Assembly: GCA_020720965.1 (NCBI GenBank)
Contig: DYNS01000004.1
Location: 1 to 28,939, forward strand
Source: Anaerolinea sp.
GTDB lineage: Bacteria > Chloroflexota > Anaerolineae > Anaerolineales > Villigracilaceae
Direction: 5' to 3'
Length of the DNA: 28,939 bases
Below are positions 8,365-13,999 of this stretch, piece by piece; within the stretch, counting starts at the first letter, position 1, and every line of letters starts with the position of its first letter. The notes beneath the pieces were generated by a model that saw only the letters and a program-made list of their open reading frames with translations, ran no database searches and was not told where the DNA came from. The translations under genes and the position numbers were made by a program.

Positions 8365-9251
8365 AGAATTTCCTTATCTGGTGCGCTTGCTATGACGTTA
8401 ATAATTTCAGATGGAAAAATCTCTGATAAGCGCCCCGTCTCAAATGCCTTCTTGACATACTCTTTATGGTATTTATCTTTCTTACTGGGCGACCATCCTG
8501 CTGCTGACGATAATAGGTGTGGAAGAATCTTGGAACCATCCATGCAATCTAGAACAGCGCTCAAGTCGGGCATTTGATTGACGCACTTATTGTTTGCTTT
8601 TACATTCCTAAGACTAGGAAAGAAGTATTTCGTTATTGCTTCACGAAGGATTGAATTCACTCTGTCTTGCGTTAAACCGATTACTAGCCCGCAAATATCG
8701 GTGTCAAGAAGATAATTCTCTATGCAATACTTCCCAAGTTGTATTAAGTTAGGATGTTCAGGATTTTTTAGCGGTTGATTGTCTCCATCTACTAAAAAGT
8801 ACACATTTTTGAAAATACTTAACTTGTTGTAGTGGGATGCGAATCGTTTAACATTGTCTGCGTTGCCTGCTCTTTCCACGTCTACACTTTTGTGCATACA
8901 TTCGGCAATTTTGCTAAGCACTGTTTTGTGGGCGTGGTCTTCAACCAAAAAAGTTATTTTTGATGGTTGGGTTAGTTCTTTTGGAGAGACAGTGACCGGA
9001 ATTAAATCATTTTTACTTAGCCGAATTGCACAACGTGGGCATTCTTCGGTAAATTCAATATCTTCCCCGTTCCAGAGCCGCTCTGATATTTCTGGGTCAT
9101 CGGAGTTGGGTGACCACTTTGTTGTTCCAGGGTCTCCGTCTTCTTTTGCATTATCATCAAATATTAGTCCGCAGCTAGGACACATGAAACGAATTGCTAA
9201 AAACGGGTCGTCTAATTTGTAAGATATAGTTGAGTTTGTAATTAATTTCAT
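8361..9251 (-). CDS. Zn-ribbon plus TOPRIM-like (DUF4435/OLD-like) putative nuclease
   Basis: I do not recognise a named family for the whole 296-residue protein. Near the N-terminus are two CxxC pairs, CPSC (about 24-27) and CPRC (about 71-74), which suggest a zinc ribbon. The middle resembles a TOPRIM fold. A strand ending in an acidic residue (ITFLVED, Glu about 104) is followed by a glycine turn (RAGNADNV), a strand with an acidic triad (FLVDGDN, Asp about 155 and 157), and then YCIENYLLD. That IENYL-type motif is common after the TOPRIM core of DUF4435 and OLD-like proteins, many of which act in phage defence. The C-terminal 100 residues are helical and unassigned. The ATG at 9251 has GGAG 6 bases upstream; a start at 9263 is possible. 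The gene is AT-rich, divergent from brnT, and overlaps the thrB start. The function is a hypothesis. Confidence 0.6.
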   Translation of the reverse strand: MKLITNSTISYKLDDPFLAIRFMCPSCGLIFDDNAKEDGDPGTTKWSPNSDDPEISERLWNGEDIEFTEECPRCAIRLSKNDLIPVTVSPKELTQPSKITFLVEDHAHKTVLSKIAECMHKSVDVERAGNADNVKRFASHYNKLSIFKNVYFLVDGDNQPLKNPEHPNLIQLGKYCIENYLLDTDICGLVIGLTQDRVNSILREAITKYFFPSLRNVKANNKCVNQMPDLSAVLDCMDGSKILPHLLSSAAGWSPSKKDKYHKEYVKKAFETGRLSEIFPSEIINVIASAPDKEIL

Positions 9252-9277
9252 GTTTTTCTCCATCTTGGCTAATATTG

Positions 9278-9306
9278 TTGACGTAACTTCAAAATGTAAC
9301 TACAAT
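9278..9306 (+). promoter_or_regulatory. brnTA promoter, probably leaderless
   Basis: TTGACG (9278-9283), 17 bases, TACAAT (9301-9306). The expected +1 (9313) is the A of the second brnT ATG. A direct repeat GTAACT (9284-9289 and 9296-9301, allowing one base of offset) lies inside the promoter and is a candidate antitoxin-binding site. The same 50 bases must carry the promoter of the divergent TOPRIM gene. Confidence 0.7.
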
Positions 9307-9312
9307 ATGAGC

Positions 9313-9615
9313 ATGAATTACGAATGGGATGAGCAAAAACGGCGTCTCAACATCAAGAAGCACGGCATAGATTTTATAGATGTTCCCGGTATTTTTGATG
9401 GCGATACCGTAACGCTGCCGGATGAGCGTTTTGATTATGGCGAGAGTCGTTTTATTGTAATGGGGATGTTAAGAACTCTGGTGCTTCTCGTTGTGTATAC
9501 AGAACGCGGCAAGGACATTCGTATCATTTCGGCAAGAAAGGCTACCAAAAATGAGCAATTCTACTATTTTGAACAAATCACAAACCGATTGGGAACGTCT
9601 TGGGGCGATGAGTGA
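9313..9615 (+). CDS. brnT: BrnT-family ribonuclease toxin
   Basis: A 100-residue protein of the BrnT (COG2929) family, toxins with a RelE-like fold that cleave RNA and are neutralised by BrnA. Recognisable family features in order are YEWDEQKRRLNIKKHGIDF at the start, the central TLPDERFDYGESRF, and the VVYTERGKDIRIISARKAT strand-turn with its conserved arginines. The length is typical. Two ATGs are possible (9307 and 9313); neither has a Shine-Dalgarno sequence. The promoter places +1 at 9313, pointing to a leaderless message. The toxin precedes the antitoxin, as usual for brnTA, and the two genes overlap by 65 bases. Confidence 0.92.
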   Translation: MNYEWDEQKRRLNIKKHGIDFIDVPGIFDGDTVTLPDERFDYGESRFIVMGMLRTLVLLVVYTERGKDIRIISARKATKNEQFYYFEQITNRLGTSWGDE

Positions 9616-9850
9616 CGAAGAAATTGATACTTCCGACCTCCCGGAACTGACCCCGGAGATGTTTGCCAAAGCCGTTGTGAAGAGCGGTCTGACCCCAAAG
9701 GATAATAAAGCCCAGGTAACGATTCGGGTTGACCAGGATGTCTTAACCTGGTTCAAATCTCAGGGGCAGGGGTATCAAACCCGCATTAATGCCCTGTTGC
9801 GGGCTTACATGGAAGCCAACTTAAGCCCGCAACGGTCATCCAAGCCGTAA
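9551..9850 (+). CDS. brnA: BrnA-family antitoxin
   Basis: A 99-residue BrnA (COG3514) antitoxin. It has the N-terminal TDWERLGAMSDEEIDTSDLP segment common in this family and a C-terminal ribbon-helix-helix-like DNA-binding part (VTIRVDQDVLTWFKSQG, then GYQTRINALLRAYMEA). BrnA normally binds BrnT and represses the shared promoter. The ATG at 9551 lies inside brnT with AAAGG about 10 bases upstream. It is preferred over the ATG at 9608 because it keeps the conserved TDWERL region. The gene ends 13 bases from the convergent thrC stop, with no terminator between them. Confidence 0.92.
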   Translation: MSNSTILNKSQTDWERLGAMSDEEIDTSDLPELTPEMFAKAVVKSGLTPKDNKAQVTIRVDQDVLTWFKSQGQGYQTRINALLRAYMEANLSPQRSSKP

Positions 9851-9863
9851 ATAGATAGTTACA

Positions 9864-10916
9864 TTACAAGATTACTTCTTCCAACGCATCCAGCCGGGGG
9901 GGGACGATTTTGGGCTTACCCATGCCCTGGGTGATGATGTCTGGGTCTTTCATGCCGTGTCCGGTGCAGACGGCGACAATGCGCTTGCCCTGGGCGGCAA
10001 ACTGCCCGGCGGCAATCTCTTTTGCCAGCCCTGCCAGCCCTGCCGCCGAGGCAGGTTCCACCCAAATGCCTTCCAGCATGGCGAGTTGGTTTTGCATGTG
10101 CAAAATCTCCTCGTCTGTTGCGGCGATGATGCGCCCGTCCGATTCTTCGGCGGCTTGCAGGGCTTGTTCGCCTCGCGCCGGTTTGCCAATGCGGATGGCG
10201 GTTGCCACCGTCTCTGGTTTTTCCACCGGGTGTCCCAGCACCAGCGGGGCAGAACCGGCGGCTTGTACGCCCAAAATGCGCGGAAGACCTGTCCAGCGCA
10301 GGTTGTTATATTGCTGGAACCCCGCCCAGTAAGCGGTGATGTTGCCAGCGTTGCCAACCGGTAGACACAACCAGTCTGGGGCGCTGCCGAGGGTGTCGCA
10401 AATTTCAAAGGCGGAGGTTTTCTGCCCTTCTATCCGAAACGGGTTGATGGAATTGACCAGCGAGATGGGGTGCTTTTCCGAAATCTGTACCACCATTCCC
10501 AGCGCGTCATCAAAAGAGCCGTCAATTTGCACCACTTGCCCGCCATAGGCAACTGCGCCTGCCAGTTTGCCCGCCGCCACTTTGCCCTGCGGAATCAGCA
10601 CAATGGCTTTCATTCCGGCGCGGGCGGCGTAGGCGGCAGCGGAGGCGGCTGTGTTGCCGGTGCTGGCGCAAATAACGGTCTTCACCTCCCGCCCGGCGGC
10701 TTCGCTGATGGCGGCGGTCATGCCCCGGTCTTTGAAGGAACCGGTTGGGTTCAGCCCCTCGTATTTGATGAAAAGTTCAAACCCGCCACCCAAAGCGCGG
10801 GCAAGGTTGGGCGCGGAGATGAGCGGGGTGTCGCCTTCCAGCAGGGTGATGGGGCGGGTGTGGGCGGGGAGTTGCAGTAAATTGCCGTATTTATGTAAGA
10901 GTCCGTTGTAAGACAT
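9864..10916 (-). CDS. thrC: Threonine synthase
   Basis: This 350-residue PLP enzyme converts O-phosphohomoserine to threonine. The PLP lysine is in NPTGSFKDRGM (Lys about 62). The phosphate-binding loop is GNAGNITAYWAG, preceded by ASTGNTAASAAAYAARAG. The length fits the short class of threonine synthases. It precedes thrB on the same strand, but the 1.5-kb islet now separates them. The islet holds an oppositely directed toxin-antitoxin pair, so thrB may depend on readthrough or on the TOPRIM gene promoter. The Shine-Dalgarno sequence is weak (TGGA, 9 bases upstream). Confidence 0.95.
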   Translation of the reverse strand: MSYNGLLHKYGNLLQLPAHTRPITLLEGDTPLISAPNLARALGGGFELFIKYEGLNPTGSFKDRGMTAAISEAAGREVKTVICASTGNTAASAAAYAARAGMKAIVLIPQGKVAAGKLAGAVAYGGQVVQIDGSFDDALGMVVQISEKHPISLVNSINPFRIEGQKTSAFEICDTLGSAPDWLCLPVGNAGNITAYWAGFQQYNNLRWTGLPRILGVQAAGSAPLVLGHPVEKPETVATAIRIGKPARGEQALQAAEESDGRIIAATDEEILHMQNQLAMLEGIWVEPASAAGLAGLAKEIAAGQFAAQGKRIVAVCTGHGMKDPDIITQGMGKPKIVPPRLDALEEVIL

Positions 10917-10959
10917 ACGATTTTTCCATTCTTTGCAAAAATTGGGGCTAGTTTAACAC

Positions 10960-10988
10960 AAAAAAACGGGCGACTTTTGTCGCCCGTT
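10960..10988 (-). terminator. Intrinsic terminator after the 80-residue gene
   Basis: A perfect 10-bp stem (10965-10974 with 10979-10988, loop of four) is followed on the minus strand by a run of seven T (10960-10966, partly paired). It starts 5 bases past the stop codon. Confidence 0.9.
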
Positions 10989-10993
10989 GGGGG

Positions 10994-11236
10994 TTATGCC
11001 GAAAGCGGCGGCGCGTCTTTGTCGTACACTTGCACTTGCACATCCAACCCTTCTTCGTTAAGCAGGTTCATGGCGGGCATAAAAGTCGCGTCCTTAATGG
11101 TGTTCATATCGCCTGCGGGGGCAAGCACCGTCAGGCGGGCTTCCTCCTCAGACATTTTTACAACCTTCATTTGCGCTCCGGCGCTTACCGCCGTAATTCT
11201 GGCTTGCATTTGGGCAATGGCTTCATCCAAAGACAT
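10994..11236 (-). CDS. Small protein of unknown function (80 residues)
   Basis: Not recognised. It starts MSLDEAIAQMQARITAV, with no signal peptide or membrane segment and no cysteine. The predicted pattern is helix, strand, strand, helix, strand, as in a small alpha/beta domain. Gene evidence is good: TGGAGG lies 7 bases before the ATG, a TATAAT lies upstream (11266-11271), and a strong terminator sits just after the stop. It is a single-gene unit, divergent from the phosphatase gene. Confidence 0.75.
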   Translation of the reverse strand: MSLDEAIAQMQARITAVSAGAQMKVVKMSEEEARLTVLAPAGDMNTIKDATFMPAMNLLNEEGLDVQVQVYDKDAPPLSA

Positions 11237-11265
11237 AGGTGCCTCCAGTGGTTTCTTGTAGCAAA

Positions 11266-11271
11266 ATTATA
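11266..11271 (-). promoter_or_regulatory. -10 box for the 80-residue gene
   Basis: Perfect TATAAT on the minus strand inside GGGCTATAATTTT. The -35 box is not convincing. The predicted start near 11259 gives a leader of about 23 bases that contains the Shine-Dalgarno sequence. Confidence 0.5.
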
Positions 11272-11298
11272 GCCCAAAACCCCGGCGTGGCGGGTGAA

Positions 11299-11307
11299 TG
11301 GTACAAT
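11299..11307 (+). promoter_or_regulatory. Extended -10 promoter of a leaderless phosphatase gene
   Basis: TG-G-TACAAT (11299-11307), with the ATG starting exactly 7 bases past the -10 box. No -35 box and no Shine-Dalgarno sequence are visible. Confidence 0.55.
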
Positions 11308-11313
11308 TTTCCC

Positions 11314-11772
11314 ATGAACTTTTCTCAAATTACCGATGACCTGTTTATTGGCGGGATGCCCGCCCCGGAAGAATACGCCGAACTGCACCGCCGGGGCGTG
11401 ATTCTCACCATCAACATGCGCTTCATCCAAAAATTGCCCGCCGGGATGTCCTCCCCGCCGCCCTACGAGGTGCTTTGGTTGCGCACCTGGGATAACCCTC
11501 TCCTCCCCATTCCCCTCCGCGCTCTGGAGCAGGGAACCCGCCGCGCTTTGCAGGCGCTGGAGGCGGGCGGCAAAGTCCATGTTCATTGCGCTTATGGCAG
11601 GCATCGCAGCGTGGCAATGGGCGCGGCAATTTTGCTGGCGCAAGGCTACACTCCCCAAGCCGCCATGCAGCAGATTAAAACCCACCGCCCCGCCGCCGAC
11701 CCGGATGTGTTCTACATTCGCAGCCGAATTTTTGCCTTTAGCCGTTATTGGCAGGCAAACGCTCATCGCTAA
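11314..11772 (+). CDS. Dual-specificity/tyrosine-type protein phosphatase
   Basis: A 152-residue cysteine phosphatase. The P-loop HCAYGRHRS (about 92-100) matches HCX5R followed by Ser. Upstream, the N-terminal ITDDLFIGGMPAPEEYAEL is typical of DSP-like proteins. A possible general-acid Asp lies in the WLRTWDNP loop (Asp about 56). The substrate is unknown: phosphotyrosine proteins, phosphoinositide-like or other phosphoesters are all possible. The frame is open back to 11239, but the conserved domain starts at the ATG at 11314, directly downstream of an extended -10 box. A bidirectional terminator follows. Confidence 0.86.
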   Translation: MNFSQITDDLFIGGMPAPEEYAELHRRGVILTINMRFIQKLPAGMSSPPPYEVLWLRTWDNPLLPIPLRALEQGTRRALQALEAGGKVHVHCAYGRHRSVAMGAAILLAQGYTPQAAMQQIKTHRPAADPDVFYIRSRIFAFSRYWQANAHR

Positions 11773-11774
11773 AG

Positions 11775-11802
11775 AAAAAACCTCCCCAGCGGGAGGTTTT
11801 TT
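11775..11802. terminator. Bidirectional intrinsic terminator
   Basis: The sequence AAAAAACCTCCC, loop CAGC, GGGAGGTTTTTT gives a 6-bp GC-rich stem extended by A6/T6. It separates the phosphatase gene from the convergent receiver-GAF gene. Confidence 0.9.
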
Positions 11803-11804
11803 CT

Positions 11805-12962
11805 CTACTTTGGTTGAGTCTTCTGCGGGTTCATCAGGGTCATCAGGCGTTTTACATTGCTCTGAAGGGCATCTAACGCCTGGGTTTGCGGCTCGTTGAG
11901 CGCCCCCATTTTGCCATCCATTAGCAGTTGCAGGGGGTAAGACATGCCCTGCACGGTGGTTTGCAGCTGCTTCCGCAGGTTATTCAACTCCAGGTTTTTG
12001 CGTTCCTCCCCGGCTTTTGCCGCCTCGGCAGATTGGGCAAAGGCGCGGAAGAGCTGAGCATTGACCAGCGAGATGGAAGCGTAATCGGCAATGGCTTCCA
12101 GAAGGGTTTGTTCGGTTTGGGCAAACACCCGCTCGGTTTTGCGTATCACCGTCATTAAACCAATTGCCTGGTCTTTGACCTTAATCGGCACAACCATCAC
12201 AGACTTGCCCAGGGTGGAGACTTTGAACTTTTGCAGGGCAGAACCGTGAATTTCCAGCGTAGCGGCAGACATGGCGACCAAAACGCTTACGCCGTCATCC
12301 AAAGACTGACCAATCTTCTTCCCCCAGGCATCTGGCAAGCCCCGGTGCGCCGCCAGCACAAAGGTTTTGGCTTTTTCATCCTTCAGGGTCAGCCAAGCCA
12401 TATCGGCTTCGGTCACTTGCTTCACGGCTTCCACAATTTTTTCCAACAATGCCCGCTGGTCTGTAGTGGACATGACCGCCCGCCCTACGGCAAAAATGGT
12501 CGTCAGTTCCCGCACCCGGCGCTGAAGTTCGGCGTTGGCTTGCTTCAATTGCGCGTCCAACTTCTCGCGGGCGTGTGCTTCGCGCATCTGCTTTAGCGCC
12601 CTCTCCACCGCCGAAACGACCTCCGCTTCACGCGGCGGCAGCATCAAATAGTCATATGCCCCCAGCCGAAAAGATTGAATAACGCTCGGCTCCTGTCCTT
12701 TTTCCGCCATCACAATCAGGGGTGTATTCACCCCCTGAGAAGAAAGCGCAACCAGCAGGTCTTTGCCGCTTAAGCCGGTCATGCTCAGGCTGGCAAGGAT
12801 GACATCCGGCTGAAACTGCACCGCCAGCCGAATCGCTTCTGCGCCATCGGCTGCCACACGCACCTGATACCCCAACGGCTGCAAAGCCTGACGCGAAATC
12901 AGGTCGCTTACGTCCGGGTTATCATCAACAACGAGGATTTTTTCACTCACAGTGGGAGACAT
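11805..12962 (-). CDS. Degenerate receiver-GAF signalling protein with a kinase-like tail lacking its histidine
   Basis: The 385 residues fall into four parts. A response-regulator fold (8-120) keeps the acidic pocket (VVDDNPD), but Ser58 stands where the phosphorylated Asp should be (PDVILASLSM), and the conserved Lys near YDYLMLPP is missing. A coiled linker (125-155) is followed by a GAF domain (about 155-300). The C-terminal helical hairpin resembles a histidine-kinase dimerisation domain (PLQLLMDGKMGALNEPQ), but the histidine is absent and no ATPase domain follows. It is therefore probably a ligand-responsive scaffold rather than a phosphorelay member. No Shine-Dalgarno sequence is visible; the extended -10 TGCTATCAT ends 7 bases before the ATG, so the message is nearly leaderless. 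It is divergent from the glycosyltransferase gene. Confidence 0.82.
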   Translation of the reverse strand: MSPTVSEKILVVDDNPDVSDLISRQALQPLGYQVRVAADGAEAIRLAVQFQPDVILASLSMTGLSGKDLLVALSSQGVNTPLIVMAEKGQEPSVIQSFRLGAYDYLMLPPREAEVVSAVERALKQMREAHAREKLDAQLKQANAELQRRVRELTTIFAVGRAVMSTTDQRALLEKIVEAVKQVTEADMAWLTLKDEKAKTFVLAAHRGLPDAWGKKIGQSLDDGVSVLVAMSAATLEIHGSALQKFKVSTLGKSVMVVPIKVKDQAIGLMTVIRKTERVFAQTEQTLLEAIADYASISLVNAQLFRAFAQSAEAAKAGEERKNLELNNLRKQLQTTVQGMSYPLQLLMDGKMGALNEPQTQALDALQSNVKRLMTLMNPQKTQPK

Positions 12963-12969
12963 AGAAGCT

Positions 12970-12978
12970 ATGATAGCA
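12970..12978 (-). promoter_or_regulatory. Extended -10 promoter of the receiver-GAF gene
   Basis: TG-C-TATCAT on the minus strand, with the ATG 7 bases after the -10 box. It lies back-to-back with the glycosyltransferase promoter; the two start codons are 65 bases apart. Confidence 0.55.
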
Positions 12979-12991
12979 TGAAACTTTCACT

Positions 12992-13021
12992 TTGCGCTTA
13001 AAATTTTGTAGGGCGTATAAT
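12992..13021 (+). promoter_or_regulatory. Promoter of a leaderless glycosyltransferase gene
   Basis: TTGCGC (12992-12997), 18 bases, perfect TATAAT (13016-13021). Six bases separate the -10 box from the ATG at 13028. Confidence 0.7.
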
Positions 13022-13027
13022 TTGGAC

Positions 13028-13999
13028 ATGGAAAAAACCCTTCGCCAGGAAGCCACAGTTGCCGTAGTCATCCCCGCCTACCGGGTGGAGAAAGAATTGG
13101 GCGCAGTCCTGCAAAGCATCCCCGCCTTCATTCGGCACATCATCGTTGTCAACGATGCCTCGCCAGATGCCACCGCCCAGGTTGCCGCCCAGGCAGCCCA
13201 AGCTGATGGGCGCATCTGTCTTCTCCATCACCCCCAAAACCGGGGCGTAGGCGGAGCCATGATTACCGGCTACCAAAAAGCTCTGCAACTAGGCGCGGAC
13301 ATCATCGTCAAAGTGGATGGGGACGGGCAAATGAACCCCGCCGACATCCCCGCCCTCATTGCCCCCCTTCTGCAAGCCAAAGCCGACTTTACCAAAGGCA
13401 ACCGCTTTCGAGATTTTCGCGCCCTTACCCAAATGCCGCTTGTGCGGCGGGTGGGCAACATTGGGTTGAGCTTTCTCGCCAAAGCCGCCAGCGGTTACTG
13501 GAACATCTTTGACCCCACCAACGGCTTCCTCGCCATCCGCGCCAGCGCTCTCCGCCGCCTGCCCCTGGAAGAAATTCATCACACCTACTTTTTTGAAATC
13601 TCTCAACTCTGCCAGCTATACCACATCGGCGCAGTCGTGCGCGATGTTCCCCTGCCTGCCCGCTACGCCGCAGAGACCTCCAACCTCTCCATTCCCCGCG
13701 TCCTGCTGGAATTCCCCCCCCGCCTCCTCGTTGCCTTTGTGCGCCGCATTGCCCTGCACTACTTCTTATACGACTTCTCCCTCGCCTCTGTGTACCTGCT
13801 GACAGGCTTTCCTCTCTTCCTTTTTGGGATTATCTTCGGCAGTGTGGAATGGTTCGCCTACGCCAGTCGGGGCATCCCAGCCCCCACCGGAACAGTCATG
13901 CTCGCCACATTGCCCGTCATCCTCGGCATTCAACTCCTGCTCTCCGCCGCCGCCATAGACCTGCAATCCATCCCTACCCAACCCCAGGAAGAAGCATGA
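13028..13999 (+). CDS. Family 2 glycosyltransferase, polyprenyl-phosphate sugar transferase type
   Basis: A 323-residue GT-A enzyme. It has the N-terminal nucleotide-sugar fold (VAVVIPAYRVEKEL, VVNDASPDAT), NRGVGGAMITGYQKAL, and the metal-binding DGDG (about 99-102) followed by QMNPADIP. The acceptor region has DPTNGFLAIR. Two hydrophobic segments near the C-terminus (about 248-275 and 290-312) anchor it to the membrane. This layout is that of DPM1/GtrB-like enzymes that load a sugar on a lipid carrier for surface glycans. The ATG at 13028 is leaderless. It overlaps the next gene by 4 bases (ATGA). Confidence 0.88.
   Translation: MEKTLRQEATVAVVIPAYRVEKELGAVLQSIPAFIRHIIVVNDASPDATAQVAAQAAQADGRICLLHHPQNRGVGGAMITGYQKALQLGADIIVKVDGDGQMNPADIPALIAPLLQAKADFTKGNRFRDFRALTQMPLVRRVGNIGLSFLAKAASGYWNIFDPTNGFLAIRASALRRLPLEEIHHTYFFEISQLCQLYHIGAVVRDVPLPARYAAETSNLSIPRVLLEFPPRLLVAFVRRIALHYFLYDFSLASVYLLTGFPLFLFGIIFGSVEWFAYASRGIPAPTGTVMLATLPVILGIQLLLSAAAIDLQSIPTQPQEEA

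Larger units (their letters stand above)
8361..9850. other. AT-rich horizontally acquired islet inside the threonine gene cluster
   Basis: The islet contains a minus-strand Zn-ribbon/TOPRIM gene and a plus-strand brnT-brnA pair that share a short divergent promoter region. Sampled 60-base lines in the TOPRIM gene are 33-43% GC, while the flanking thr genes are clearly GC-rich. Its content (nuclease-like protein plus toxin-antitoxin) is typical accessory cargo. No transposase, integrase, tRNA junction or terminal repeat was found, so the entry mechanism is unknown. It fits exactly between thrC (13 bases from brnA) and thrB (4-base overlap). Confidence 0.7.

Noticed and set aside
8361..9850. 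Transposon or integron borders around the islet
   Set aside because: No transposase, integrase, attC-like site, terminal inverted repeat or target duplication could be seen by eye at either edge.
9608..9850. Shorter brnA start at 9608 overlapping the brnT stop
   Set aside because: It would remove the conserved TDWERL segment and has only a weak ribosome-binding site; 9551 is preferred, although 9608 could be a secondary start.
13849..13995. Upstream extension of the methylase-like gene into the glycosyltransferase gene
   Set aside because: It overlaps conserved glycosyltransferase coding sequence in another frame; the ATGA overlap at 13996 is the natural start.
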